64,000 bases of DNA. It comes from Podarcis raffonei. Taxonomy: Eukaryota > Chordata > Lepidosauria > Squamata > Lacertidae. This document shows positions 1 through 10,274 of this stretch, one piece after another (position 1 is the first letter of the stretch; each line of letters starts with the position of its first letter). The stretch covers positions 51,710,001 through 51,774,000 of the forward strand of contig NC_070614.1 of assembly GCF_027172205.1 (NCBI RefSeq), in the 5' to 3' direction. The notes under the pieces are model-generated. The model was not told the origin of the DNA. It ran no database searches and saw only the letters and a program-made list of their open reading frames with translations. The translations under genes and the position numbers were made by a program.

Positions 1-52
1 GCCACCTGAGAAACAGTTTCTATCCAAATGCGATTTTGGTTTTAAACACAGT

Positions 53-236
53 GTAAGGTAGTCTCTGTGGGAGTATATTGTATTTAATTATGGGGTATCA
101 GAGTTTTTAGGGGGCTAACCAGGCTGGGATAGCTGGGGTAGCAGGCTTGTTGGCTTTTGAATGTCTGACGTAGATTTTTTCAATTTCGTTGTTCTGTATG
201 GGACAATGACAATAAAGATTATCGTATCGTAAAGGT
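53..236 (+). mobile_element. LINE 3' end, unclassified, tail ATAAAGATTATCGTATCGTA
   Basis: A nearly identical segment occurs at 2126-2295. Both end in a short tandem tail after AATAAAGATTAT. The shared terminal block and tail indicate a 5'-truncated LINE. The family is not recognised. Confidence 0.6.
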
Positions 237-314
237 TGCCGGGGATTGTAACCACAGTACCCAAAATTCTTTGAGGCAGATGTTCTTAAGGTTGTACGTT
301 GCCTAAGATCTTTT

Positions 315-545
315 GATAAAGGGCAGTTTTATTCCTGTTTAGACCCACCCACCCAGATGCTTAGAAGGTTGAGATAATGCTAATCTGCTTTTAGGATTTT
401 AACTGCCGTGTCTTTTAAAGCTGAGCTGCAGATTCCACTAGATTTTCTTGTTTTTATCCCTTTTTTTGTAAACTGCTTTGAGGTCCTCACCTCACACAAT
501 GAAGAGGTATGGATAAATTTTTATGAAATAAAATGAATAAATAAC
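315..545 (+). mobile_element. L2-like LINE 3' end
   Basis: AAACTGCTTTGAGG, then AATGAAGAGGTATGGATAAA and AATAAA-rich tail, is the L2-type 3' terminus. It lies just upstream of the SAT2 acceptor. Confidence 0.55.
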
Positions 546-574
546 GGCCTCCAATTCCGCCCCCATCCCCTCAG

Positions 575-751
575 ATTGCGTTGGAGAAAGGTTGTTCCGA
601 GTTCCGATTCATCTGTGCCCGGTGGAACCAGCCGGCGATGGATTTCTACGCCAAGTTGGGGGCCGTGAACGTCACAATTCGGGACCAGTGGCACCTCTGC
701 CACATCGAAGGAGCGCATGTCCGGAAGCTAGCGCAAGAAGCGAGGAAATAG
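575..751 (+). CDS. SAT2: SAT2-like diamine/thialysine N-acetyltransferase, last coding exon
   Basis: This is the final coding exon of a GNAT-fold acetyltransferase that transfers acetyl from acetyl-CoA to polyamines or thialysine in the cytosol. A pyrimidine-rich acceptor ending CCCCTCAG at 565-574 is followed by 58 codons and a TAG at 749-751. The peptide starts IALEKGCSEFRF, then WNQPAMDFYAKLGAVNVT, then DQWHLCHIEGAHVRKLAQE. This follows the C-terminal SSAT pattern (ALDKGCSQFR, WNQRAMDLYKALGA, GWHFF, RKLA) of vertebrate SAT2 more closely than SAT1, which has EFYKRRGA. Upstream exons lie before the window. The gene is on the plus strand and converges on TNFSF13. The family call is firm; SAT2 rather than a SAT1 paralogue is likely. 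Confidence 0.85.
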   Translation: MALEKGCSEFRFICARWNQPAMDFYAKLGAVNVTIRDQWHLCHIEGAHVRKLAQEARK

Positions 752-891
752 GAGCCGAGATATATTGGCAGTAATGTTTGGCCCAGAATTATTCAGGATT
801 ACTTTTCATGCCTCTGGCTCCAAGCCCTAGAGGCCATTTTGGCAAAGGTTTAGGCCCCCTCCTGCTGGACGGACCTTCACTAAGCCGGGTG
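752..891 (+). other. SAT2 3' flank
   Basis: This should be SAT2 3' UTR and flank. No canonical polyadenylation signal is visible before the repeats begin at 892. Confidence 0.4.
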
Positions 892-954
892 CCCTCTGGA
901 AATTTTGGACTACAACTCCCATCAGACCCAGGGAGCTCGGCTGTGCTTGCTCAG

Positions 955-1517
955 TGAAATATACTCAGAGTCGAGAGTGGATTTCATGCTCTTTATTCAG
1001 CTCATAGTGGTGAGGAAGAATGAAAGTTCCCCCAAAGTATCTGCTTTATATACATTATTTACACAATGGGCTGCACGTGATTGGCTAATTCCGGAATTCT
1101 CCTGTAGGCCAATCAGGTTGTGGATTCACTTCCATCTGGAGCTGCATTGGGTGGCTCCTGCAGACTAATCATACTGCTGCATTCTAGGACCAATCAGACT
1201 GCTGCATTCTGAATCCTATTGTTCTAGGACCAATCAGACTGCTGCATTTTGGATCCTATTGTTCTAGGACCAATCAGACTGCTGCATTTTTGATCCTAGT
1301 GTTCTAGGACCAATCAGACTGCTGCATTATGGATCCTATTGTTCTGGGACCAATCAGACTGCTGCATTCTGAATCCTATTGTTCTAGGACCAATCAGACT
1401 GCTGCATTTTGGATCCTATCGTTCTAGGACCAATCAGACTGCTGCATTCTGAATCCTATCGTTCTGGGACCAATCAGACTGCTGCATTTTGGATCCTATT
1501 CAACTCAGTACATAACA
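955..1517 (-). mobile_element. Solo LTR fossil, family A relative, with tandem CCAAT repeats
   Basis: On the minus strand it opens TGTTATGTACTGAG, like the other family A LTRs, and closes in TATTTCA. A 5-bp duplication CTCAG flanks it at 950-954 and 1518-1522. A TATATAAAG box and AATAAA occur in order. It is a retroelement fossil inserted in the MITE at 892-1558. Confidence 0.85.
1169..1500 (-). repeat. 40-41 bp minisatellite, about eight units, each with a CCAAT box
   Basis: The unit contains GACCAATCAGACTGCTGCAT followed by a variable GATCCTATTGTTCTAG part. Eight close copies and two diverged ones on the left lie in the U3-like part of the LTR. Confidence 0.9.
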
Positions 1518-1662
1518 CTCAGGATAATGGGAGTTGTAGTCCAAAGCATCTGGAGGGCGCCTGGTGGATGAAGGTTGTGCTATACCCCGAACCCCTGTCT
1601 CTCCCAGGAACCCCGGAGTCCTGGTTCCTTAGGCTTTCTTCTGTCCCCGCAAATCCTGCTTT

Positions 1663-2705
1663 TCTTGATAATATTTTATTGATTTTCCAAAAATAACATT
1701 TATAAAAACAACAACAATACAAATCCAAAACAAATCAAGCTGGCTTCCCCCTAGTCCCTTCCTTGGTTCCATTATTACTCAACATACAGCATGTTCATTG
1801 CTAGATTTAAAAACCATATAAATTACGTACCTGTTGTCCATTCATATCCAAATTACAATTAGTCCTAACACCGTGCTAATGTATTAATCTGGTACAATGC
1901 TTCTGTGTATAGATATAGATATAGATATGTGTGTGTATAGATATAGATATAGATATGTGTATATAAATAATTGGGTGCCCTCTTCCCACCTTGGATCAAA
2001 TCTATGCTTCCAGGTGCCATAAGAAAGCTGCAGAGATAGCGCAGGATAGTGCACACCCCGGAAATGATCTCTTTCAGCTTCTGCCTTCTGGTAGAAGGTA
2101 CAGGGTTATAAAGACTAGTCTCTGTAAGGTAGTCTCTGTGGGAGTATATTGTATTTAATTATGGGGTATCAGAGTTTTTAGGGGGTTAACCAGGCTGGGA
2201 TAGCAGGCTTGTTGGTTTTTGAATGTTTGGTGTAGATTTTTTTCAATTTCGTTGTTCTGTATGGGACAATGTCAATAAAAGATTATTGTATCATATATGC
2301 AATAAACATCTCCCATTTCTCTTTAAATTCGTTGTCGGCTTTTCCTCTTAGTTTCATTGTCAGTTTTGCCATTTCAGCATATTCCATTAATTTAACTTAC
2401 CAATCTTATTTGAATGGGACGCCTTCTTCTTTCCAATGTTGTGCTAACAGTGTCCGTGCGGCCGTAGTTGCACACATAAATAAGTTCTTTCGTGATCTTG
2501 GTATGTCCGTTCCTGTAATACCTAATAGGAAAGCTTCTGGGTTTTTTTTAACAAAGGCTATTTTAAACATCATCTTCATTTCACTGTAAATCATTTCCCA
2601 ATATTTCTTTATAATTTTACAATCCCACCACATGTGAAAGGAAGTCCCCTCTGTTACTTCAAATGGCATTCCTCCCCGCCATCTTAGAGGAACCAAATGC
2701 ATTTC
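1663..2705 (-). mobile_element. L1 3' fragment, split by another LINE tail
   Basis: The minus strand ends in a tail after AAAATCAATAAAATATT (1663-1900). The 2297-2705 part encodes KNPEAFLLGITGTDIPRSRK and ARTLLAQHW, the C-terminal region of L1 ORF2. The plus-strand LINE tail at about 1968-2296 and an ATAG microsatellite (1908-1966) interrupt it. Confidence 0.75.
1968..2296 (+). mobile_element. LINE 3' end, same family as 53-236
   Basis: It contains CTGCCTTCTGGTAGAAGGTA and then the terminal block shared with 53-236, ending AATAAAAGATTATTGTATC. It sits inside the L1 fragment at 1663-2705. Confidence 0.6.
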
Positions 2706-2727
2706 CTGAGCCCTAAGGTCCCATCTG

Positions 2728-3081
2728 GGGACATGGGTGGCGCTGTGGGTTAAACCACAGAGCCTAGGACTTGCCGTTCAGAAGGTCGGCGGTTCGAATC
2801 CCTGCGACGGGTGAGCTCCCGTTGCTCGGTCCCTGCTCCTGCCCACCTAGCAGTTCGAAAGCACCTCAAAGTGCAAGTAGATAAATAGGTACCACTCCGG
2901 TGGGAAGGTAAACGGTGTTTCCGTGCGCTGCTCTGGTTCGCCAGAAGCGGCTTAGTCATGCTGGCCACATGACCCGGAAGCTGTACGCCGGCTCCCTCGG
3001 CCAGTAAAGCATGATGAGCGCCACAACCCCAGAGTCGGTCACGACTGGACCTAATGGTCAGGGGAGTCTGTACCTTTACCT
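2728..3081 (+). mobile_element. Sauria SINE, full length
   Basis: A tRNA-derived head (GGCGCTGTGGGTTAAACCAC, GGTTCGAATCC) and ACCTTT tail are flanked by the 13-bp duplication AAGGTCCCATCTG at 2715-2727 and 3082-3094. Confidence 0.92.
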
Positions 3082-3282
3082 TTAAGGTCCCATCTGCACC
3101 ATGCATTTGAAACACTCTTGCCCCACTTTGAGAGTTGCAGCTCCCCCTAAAGGATCCTGGGAACTGTAGTTTGCTATGGGTGCGGAGTCTTGCCATGAGA
3201 TCTTTCATAAAACTACAGTTCTCCTCGCCCTGTCAAAGCAAGGAATTCGCAAGGCGTAAATCTGAAATCTTATTCCCAATTA

Positions 3283-3507
3283 CAGTGGTACCTCGGGTTA
3301 AGTACTTAATTCGTTCCGGAGGTCCGTTCTTAACCTGAAACTGTTCTTAACCTGAAGCACCACTTTAGCTAATGGGGCCTCCTGCTGCCGCCGTGCTGTT
3401 CTCATCCTGAAGCAAAGTTCTTAACCCGAGGTGCTATTTCTGGGTTAGTGGAATCTGTAACCTGAAGCGTATGTAACCTGAAGCGTATGTAACCCAAGGT
3501 ACCACTG
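3283..3507. mobile_element. Tigger/pogo-like palindromic MITE
   Basis: Inverted ends CAGTGGTACCTCGG are bounded by TA dinucleotides. The element is a long imperfect palindrome of CTTAACC/GGTTAAG units. The terminal bases resemble Tigger ends (CAGGCATACCTCG). Confidence 0.85.
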
Positions 3508-4416
3508 TATTCTGTTCACTGATGCCCACAAAATTTGTCTTTGATCTTTGCAGTACATCTTTGACGCAATAATGATTTTGTTGGCGTGCGCCCTCCCCCC
3601 TTCTACATCTGGAACGACCCAAATAAACGTCTGAATCCCGTCCAGTCCTGTTTTCCAAACTCTTCTTGTATGTTTCTTCTTCCAAGGTTTCTTTTTTAAC
3701 ACAAAATCAAAACAGGGTCGGAAGGAACCCGGAAGCTCCGATTAAAAAAAGGAAGCACGCTGCTCTGCCCTTTTTGTAACTCTATGTTCTTATCCCGCGG
3801 CGGCTGGTTGCGCGACCTCTCCGCTTGTTTCTGCTCGGATCTCGCGAGAGCGCGACGTCCGATCTCGCCGAACGCTTCACGCCTGCCTCCAGTCGCGCGA
3901 TATTATAGCCTCAAGTCCCGCGAGATCCTGTTTCAGACGCCTCCTTTGGAGACCTAGGGTAAAGATGCCTGCGCAGCCCAGTATTCTGTCTCCAACAGGG
4001 GTCAGCCATTGTGGTTCCTCACCCCTTGGCTGGAAAGGGGTTATTTTTTTTAAATTGTCCTCTATTTTCTTTCTGCTTTGGGGGTATTTTGTGTTCAAAT
4101 TGGATGTGTGTTTTGTTTACAGCTCTTTCCTTTAAATACTGCTTAGTACATTACTACTACTACTACTACTACTACTACTAATAATAATATATTAATAAAC
4201 CCGTAATACATCAGACATTAAAAGCTTCCCTAAACATTGCACCGGGTTGCTGCTGGCAACTAGAAACGGATTGCAAATAATTAGTAAAGTTTCTGCTGTT
4301 CAATTCATTTCTATACCTCTTTATATTTTTCAGAAAATAAAATCTCAAAGGGGTTTGCAGCACATTAAAACAAGCCAGTAAAAAGGATCAAATTGAGAAA
4401 CAAAAGACACACACAA

Positions 4417-4480
<64 letters not shown>
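3508..4480. other. Mostly unique sequence with a CpG-rich promoter-like patch and microsatellites
   Basis: No gene is recognised. At 3720-3960 the sequence is CpG-rich and holds an ETS-like ACCCGGAAG, an exact TCTCGCGAGA at 3840-3849 and CGCGAGAT near 3918. Simple repeats are ACT/AAT at 4152-4190 and (AC)n(AT)n at 4410-4480. Confidence 0.5.
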
Positions 4481-4489
<9 letters not shown>

Positions 4490-4938
4490 GTTGCTTAGTC
4501 GTTTAGTCGTGTCCGCCTCTTCGTGACCCCCTGGACCAGAGCACGCCAGGCACTTCTGTCTTCCACTGCCTCCCGCAGTTTGGTAGCTTCGAGATCGCTG
4601 TCCCACCATCTTTTCCTCTGTCCTCCCCTTCTCCTTGCGCCCTCCATCTTTCCCAATGTTGTAAATAAAAACCCTATCACACCAACATCAGGGTCTTTTC
4701 CAGGGAGTCTTCTCTTCTCATGAGGAGGCCAAAGTCTTGGAGCCTCAGCTTCACGATCTGTCCTTCCAGTGAGCACTCAGGGCTGATTTCCTTCAGAATG
4801 GAGAGGTTTGATCTTCTTGCAGTCCATGGGACTCTCAAGAGTCTCCTCCAACACCAGAATTCGAAAGCATGCATTCCTTGGCGATCAGCCTTCTTTATGG
4901 TCCAGCTCTCACTTCCATACATCACTACTGGGAAAACC
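4481..4938 (-). mobile_element. BovB-like LINE 3' fragment
   Basis: On the minus strand it encodes [18 protein letters not shown] and ends at ACTAAGCAACAACAACAAC. This is the common 3' end of BovB/RTE LINEs seen seven times here. An AT microsatellite lies on both sides. Confidence 0.88.
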
Positions 4939-5009
4939 ATATATATATATTTAAAATCCCTGAGCTCCTTTTATTCTAGAAAGTAGTTCATAAAATTATA
5001 CCCGACTCA

Positions 5010-5345
5010 GAGGAAGTGTTTAGAGAAAAGTTTCTCCTCCGTCTCTCGCAACACCAGAACATGCGGACGGACAGTGAAGCTGAATGTTGGAAGGTTCAGG
5101 GCAGATAAACGGAAGGATGTGCTTATTTGAGCAGCTCGTGGTTAGAACTACGGAACTCCCTGCCTCAGGAGAGAGCGCAACGATGGCCACCAACCTGGGT
5201 GGCTTTAAAAGAGCAGTGGAGGAATTTGTGGAGGAAAACGGCTTCCAGCCACAATGGCTCCGCTCTGGTACCATCTGAACACCAAATGCATCTGAACAAT
5301 TGCTGGCAACCAGAGGAGGGCAGAGGACTCTTGTGCTCGGGGCAG
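5010..5345 (+). mobile_element. CR1 LINE fragment
   Basis: CTCCTCCGTCTCTCGCAACA, CGGAACTCCCTGCCTCAGGA and GGTGGCTTTAAAAGAGCAGT are the CR1 3' coding and UTR block. It is also present at 16700-16800 and 50460-50530. Confidence 0.7.
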
Positions 5346-5443
5346 GGCCAGATTTCAATGAAGAGAGGCCCTTGGCTACTCCACTTGTGAGGCCCCTCCC
5401 AACCCCCCACCCTCACAACTAGAAGAAAATGGAAGAGTGTTAT

Positions 5444-5676
5444 TGTTATGTACTGAAGTTCTCACCCTGGGCCAGCAGGGGGATACTGTAGATAGTTTTC
5501 ACTCAGGTCCACATATGCAAATAAGTTACAGAAAGTTGTTACAGTTACGTTGTACTGGAGCTCTGTATAAGCAGGCTGGCTGAACCCTTCAGTTCAGTTC
5601 TGTTCTGACCTGTGAATAAACAAGAGCTGTTTGGAGAATCGCTGTGTCATCTGACATGTTCACCCACAACTTAACA
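5444..5676 (+). mobile_element. Solo LTR fossil, family A
   Basis: It runs TGTTATGTACTGAAG to CTTAACA with a 5-bp duplication GTTAT on both sides. It has a TATAAGCAG box and AATAAA. Related copies are at 18713 and 33545. No internal region adjoins it. Confidence 0.9.
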
Positions 5677-5689
5677 GTTATAAACAAAA

Positions 5690-6500
5690 TTGAGTGAAGC
5701 CAAGGATGACAACAGATATTTAAAATTCTGCAATTCCCAATTTCTCCTCTAAAGGACATCGGACAACTTCATCAAAATTTGTCTTAAGTTTGTCACTTTC
5801 ACTGTACAGTGGTACCTTGGTTTGCAACCATTTTGGATTACAACCACGTCAAACCTGGAAGTGCGTGTCCCTTTTTTTGGATTACAACTCTTTTTTTTTT
5901 TTTTTGCATTACAACCCTGATTTTTTTTTTTAGGCCCCATTGGCAGAAGTGCGCCTTGGGTTACAACCTGTTTTGGTTTATAACCAGACCTCCAGATTAT
6001 GGTTGTAAACCAAGGTACCACTGTACACAATGCTCAGTGCAGACAACCTCTCTTGAGACATCGTGGTGCTTAATTCGTTTTTTATTCGTTTGAGTCTTGA
6101 AAAACTCCTCTCTCCTGAGCAGTTGGTGACCATAAAGCTAAGAAACAGCCGCAAGATTGCTTCCACATTAGGAAAGGCCACCTGAATTTTCCACTTGTAT
6201 ATCATTTGATAAAGTTCTGTAGGAGACAGAGAGTGCTTTGCTGTGAGCCTATGGCTTTGTCTCACGTACAGGTGAAAGTGCAAAAGTTCATCAATAAGTT
6301 TCACGTCCATATCTTCTGGGTAGGCTTCCATCAACAGTTCAACACCTTGCTATCGGAATAGCAAGAATGGAAAAACAATTGTGCAACATCACTGTACACA
6401 GCACTTCTTTTTAAATTGGCTTCAAGTGCATCTAATATAGGAATAAAGGATTTTATCCTAAACTTATCTCTTGAAGAAAGTGCATCTAAGGCCCTAGGCT
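5690..6500 (-). mobile_element. hAT transposon relic (C-terminal transposase) split by a MITE
   Basis: At 6024-6334 the minus strand encodes FPNVEAILRLFLSFMVTNCS, GERSFSRLKRIKNELSTTMS and QERLSALSI, the hAT dimerisation region seen in ZMYM1-like transposases. The frame continues beyond the Tigger MITE (5807-6023) as KVTNLRQILMKLSDVL. The N-terminal part is missing, so it is a dead fragment. Confidence 0.8.
5807..6023. mobile_element. Tigger-like MITE, TTGG-ended subtype
   Basis: Ends CAGTGGTACCTTGGTTTG and the complement are bounded by TA. It sits within the hAT transposase relic. Confidence 0.85.
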
Positions 6501-6508
6501 TCAGCCTA

Positions 6509-6862
6509 CTTAAAGGTAAAGGGACCCCTGACCGTTAGGTCCAGTCGTGGCCGACTCTGGGGTTGCGGCGCTCATCTCGCTTTATTGGCCGAGGGAGCCG
6601 GCGTACAGCTTCCGGGTCATGTGGCCAGCATGACTAAGCCGCTCCTGGCGAACCAGAGCAGCACACGGAAACGCCGTTTACATTCCCGCCGGAGCGGTAC
6701 CTATTTATCTACTTGCACTTTGACGTGCTTTCGAACTGCTAGGTGGGCAGGAGCAGGGACCGAGCAACGGGAGCTCACCCCATCGCGGGGATTCGAACCG
6801 CCGACCTTCTGATCGGCAAGTCCTAGGCTCTGTGGTTTAACCCACAGCGCCACCCGCGTCCC
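6509..6862 (-). mobile_element. Sauria SINE
   Basis: A full-length copy in the minus orientation, flanked by TTCAGCCTA at 6500-6508 and 6863-6871. Confidence 0.92.
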
Positions 6863-6882
6863 TTCAGCCTATACAGAAATCC

Positions 6883-6985
6883 AGCACTGCTTGCGGGTTT
6901 CCCTTTTGGGGTATCCTGCAGGGACAGGATGCTAGACTAGATGGGCCAGATCCACCAGGCTTGCCTTTTCTTTTTAAGGCTGCAT
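6883..6985 (+). mobile_element. CR1 3' end
   Basis: It has GGGACAGGATGCTAGACTAG and ATGGGCCAGATCCACCAGGC, the CR1 terminal block also seen at 9700 and 51115. Confidence 0.65.
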
Positions 6986-7319
6986 ACCCACAAGCAGAAT
7001 AGCCTCCGCTATTCAGAAGGGGCGTGGGGTTCTCCTCTGCAGATCAATCCTCTTCATGTTTTCTGGGGTCAGCAAGGTCTCTGCCAAGTGGGAACGTTAA
7101 CCCAGATGAAGAGCCTTAATCTGTCATAGCTAATAGCCACCCATGACTGTGAAGCCTTTGCCTGAAGCTGATTTGCACTGAAAGCCATAACCGCATCTTA
7201 GGACAACGGATTCATTGAGTCAATTGTGCCTCGAATAATATTCCCTTTGTTTGCCCTGAGTCTACAGCCTGTCCGTTTCTTTGGATGACATTTAGCATTT
7301 AGAGAACGAAAGTATTTTA

Positions 7320-7412
7320 ATATTTTGCTGGAAGCCGCCCAGAGTGGCTGGGGGAACCCAGCCAGATGGACAGGGTATAAATAAATCATCATCATCATCA
7401 TCATTATCATTA
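7320..7412 (+). mobile_element. L2-like LINE 3' end with ATC tail
   Basis: GAAGCCGCCCAGAGTGGCTG and GGGTATAAATAAATC(ATC)n match the terminal block of the L2 copies at 42715 and 47170. Confidence 0.75.
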
Positions 7413-8639
7413 TAGACTTTCCTCCACTGGAGCAACAAAGCGAGAGCATATCTGAGCTTGCACCAAGTGCTGTTCCCTATTACTTAGAACTTCCTGCTCT
7501 AAAGCCACAGAGTCTGGGTTCAAGACCGTACCTCTCTGCTTCATCCAGCATTTCTTATATTTTAAAAGTTGCCCCCCGTCCCACAAATATGTTCCCAAGG
7601 AGGCCTACAATAAAAGATTTAATAAAATAGAATATTACAATAGTTTAAACCACAACAGACTGGAAACAGCTCCCTCCAAAATTGGATTCTGGCAAAAAAC
7701 GGCCTTATAAAATACTATTTCACAATAGTACAATTACACGAACACCTTCTCAGCTTACAAGACTGTTGTTTCATGCAGAAGAATATTCCAAACTGGGGAG
7801 AAGGAGCAACTCGACAGCATTTTTCTGCAAGGGCAATTGCATTACAGGAAGCAGAGGCAAAGTTGCAATCCCTGCCTCCCCCCCCCCCAGGTGTGTGGCA
7901 GGTAAAACTCACCTGTTACGGCCCTTTCTATTTCTGTGCTAGGAGAAAGGGCTGCACCACTAGCTCATGATCAGTGATGTGGGCTTTCTTGAAAACTCTG
8001 AATTGTATTCCCCCCATAAAATGTTCCTATGCAAATCACAAAAATTGTCTGGTGCCCTAGAGAGCGGCTTAATCTAGCGTTGTATTTAGTAAACAAAGCC
8101 AAAAAACAATGCTGAAACTGCCAAGTTTTTGCCTATTTGCAATTGGCAGCTGTTTGTGGTTACCAGTGTACTTGCGAAACAGAAAACAAAGTGTTGGGAA
8201 ATCTTCAACTCCTCATTGCTGTTCCAAATACAAGGAACTGCTAGGGGGGAGGACAGAGTAGCAAACCTGTTGTAATAAATAATCCATCATAAAAGATACT
8301 GCATTACATTCTTCATTAAATTATCTTTCCGTTGATATATAATTTTATGGTATTGCTCCAAAAAAAGTGGTGTTATGAGCCATGATTGCCAAAACAAGAT
8401 TACACCTGACTGGCTCTCTAAGCTCTCCTTTTTCTGGTTATTTGGCTATAACGTTTGATAGGATACAGATAACTGAGCAAACTTTGTTGCATTACACTCT
8501 TCATTAAATTATCTTTCCACTGATATATCATTTGATGGTATTACTCCAAAAGAAAGTGGCGTTATGAGCCATCAAACGTCGGAAATACACTTTCTCCAAA
8601 AGGGTTTCCACCATTTTGGCCAACGAGTGTAGGTCTTAA
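7413..8639. other. Unclassified intergenic DNA with an internal duplication
   Basis: No coding signal is recognised. Two diverged copies of a block of about 95 bp lie at 8297-8392 and 8483-8576, sharing TTCATTAAATTATCTTTCC and GTTATGAGCCAT. Poly-C is at 7881-7891. Confidence 0.45.
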
Positions 8640-9740
8640 AAAGACAGTGCTTTAAATGCAGTGCGTAGCAGAATTGTGGAACTCCCTGCTGCAGCTTTGA
8701 AAGAGGATGGGACAAATTCCTGGAGGAGGAGAGAGCTATGGCTGGCAACTAGCCAACATGCCTATGTTCTCTGCAGTCGCTTCTGAATATCAATTGCTGG
8801 GTGCGAGGCTGCTCTGCCACCCAGCTCGTCGGACTAAGTCTGCGGGTCCCTGCGGAGGAAAATGAGCTCAGCCAGAGACAGGAGCAAGATACAGAAGATC
8901 CAAGTTTATTGCGCAACAGGTTCAAGGCGAGATTGAACCCCGAGGAAGGGGTGACATTAACTTTTAAAACTTCCCTCCATGTCCCAGGATACAGTGCAAA
9001 ATACATCCCAGTTACATCATGAATACATTAAGGAGAGGTTGGGTTACACAGGTTACATCATGAATACATTAAGGAGAGGTTGGGTTACACAGGATTAACA
9101 TATGGAGGAGGGAGGGGGGAATATGCAGAGCTGGAGATATGCACAGATAAGCACATCCTGAGTACCGGTGATGAGAAGACAATGGTCCCTGTACTGGCAT
9201 TGCCTGAAGGAAAGGCTTGGCAGAGTGATTTGACAGGATTAGGGTCTTGACACCTTGCTTGAGGGATTATGGAGGACAGGGGAGGTGTCATGGAGTCCTA
9301 GGGAAATTAAGCAGATTGGCACCAAAAGCAAGAAAATTGGTGCTACAGTTGATTTTCTATGGATTTTTATAGATTTTAGTCCTCTGCAGGGGCGAGTGCA
9401 CGGTTCTGATTGGGTAGAACGTTCCCATTCAAGAGATACAAAACATTAGTACACACGGTTTACCAAAGTAGCGAATGGGCGTAGGGAAGGGAGAAAGGCA
9501 CTTTTATTTATGGGGCTTGGGGTTAAATGTGGTGCTGGTGTAACAGTGTGGGGGCTGAGGGGTCCATGTAGGGCGGGTGCCCTTGAGGTCATCGTCTCGG
9601 ACCCTCTGGGGACTGGCGGAAGGGGTGAAGAAGACATGCCCCCCCTTCCGTATCAGCTGGAAGCCACAGGAAGGGGGAGCGGCTCCTGTGTTCAGGTCCT
9701 GCACTGGACTGATCCAGCAGGCTCTTCTTATGTTCTTAAA
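8640..9740 (+). mobile_element. CR1 3' fragment split by an LTR
   Basis: GGAACTCCCTGCTGCAGCTT to CAATTGCTG (8799) continues after the LTR at 9656 as GCTGGAAGCCACAGGAAGGG and ends GCTCTTCTTATGTTCTTA. GCTG is duplicated on both sides of the LTR. Confidence 0.8.
8800..9655 (-). mobile_element. Solo LTR fossil, family C, long form
   Basis: In the minus sense it starts TGATACGGAAGGGGGGGCAT and carries GCAATAAACTTGGATC. Copies of the same family at 13427 and 35396 are shorter (631 bp). It lies inside a CR1 with a GCTG duplication. Confidence 0.85.
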
Positions 9741-9757
9741 TCAGCCTTCACCAAACT

Positions 9758-9860
9758 GGTGCCTGCCATGTTTTGGACTACAAAACCCATCAGAGCCAGG
9801 GAGTTGGACTGCGCTCGCTCAGGATGATGGGAATTGTAGTCCAAAACATGGAGGACGCCA
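9758..9860. mobile_element. Short hAT-type MITE
   Basis: Inverted CCATGTTTTGGACTACAA and TTGTAGTCCAAAACATGG surround a core that includes CGCTCGCTCAGGATGATGG. It is the unbroken counterpart of 892-1558. Confidence 0.8.
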
Positions 9861-9978
9861 TTTGCATGTGCTTTGAAATCATACTTTAATTGAAAAAATT
9901 ATTTGGGGGGGGGCAGGGAGGGGAAAAGCAACCCTCTGTAAGTTTACTTTTAACAGAACAATAACCAACATTGCAGTG

Positions 9979-10202
9979 CAGTGGACGCTCGGGTTGCAAA
10001 CATGATCTGTGTGGGAAGAATGTTCGCAACCCGCAGCGTCCGCAACCCGCAGTGCCACGTCTGCACACGCGCGGGTTGCGATTCGGCACTTCTGCACAAG
10101 CGCCAAAACCCAGAAGTAACCCATTCCAGTACTTCCGGGTTCGGCACGGCGCGCAACCTGAAATCGCGCAACCCGAAGAGTCTGTAACCCGAGGTATGAC
10201 TG
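9979..10202. mobile_element. Tigger-like MITE, GC-rich
   Basis: Ends CAGTGGACGCTCGGGTTGC and AACCCGAGGTATGACTG are inverted. The interior is built of GCAACCCG repeats and is CpG-rich. Confidence 0.8.
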
Positions 10203-10274
10203 TATATCCATCTTAGTTTACAAGACAGTATACGCCGTCCAAATGTCTGAGAAGGTGTCCCAATGAAAACGGTG

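Larger units (their letters stand above)
892..1558. mobile_element. hAT-type MITE split by an LTR
   Basis: Inverted ends CCCTCTGG...TTTGGACTACAACTCCCAT and their complement lie at 892-925 and 1524-1558. They are flanked by near-identical 8-mers GCCGGGTG and GCCTGGTG, which fits hAT target duplications. The unsplit form of the same family is at 9758-9860. Confidence 0.75.

Noticed and set aside
1169-1500. Regular 40-bp repeats as a possible CRISPR-like array
   Set aside because: Units are continuous with no unique spacers and lie in an LTR.
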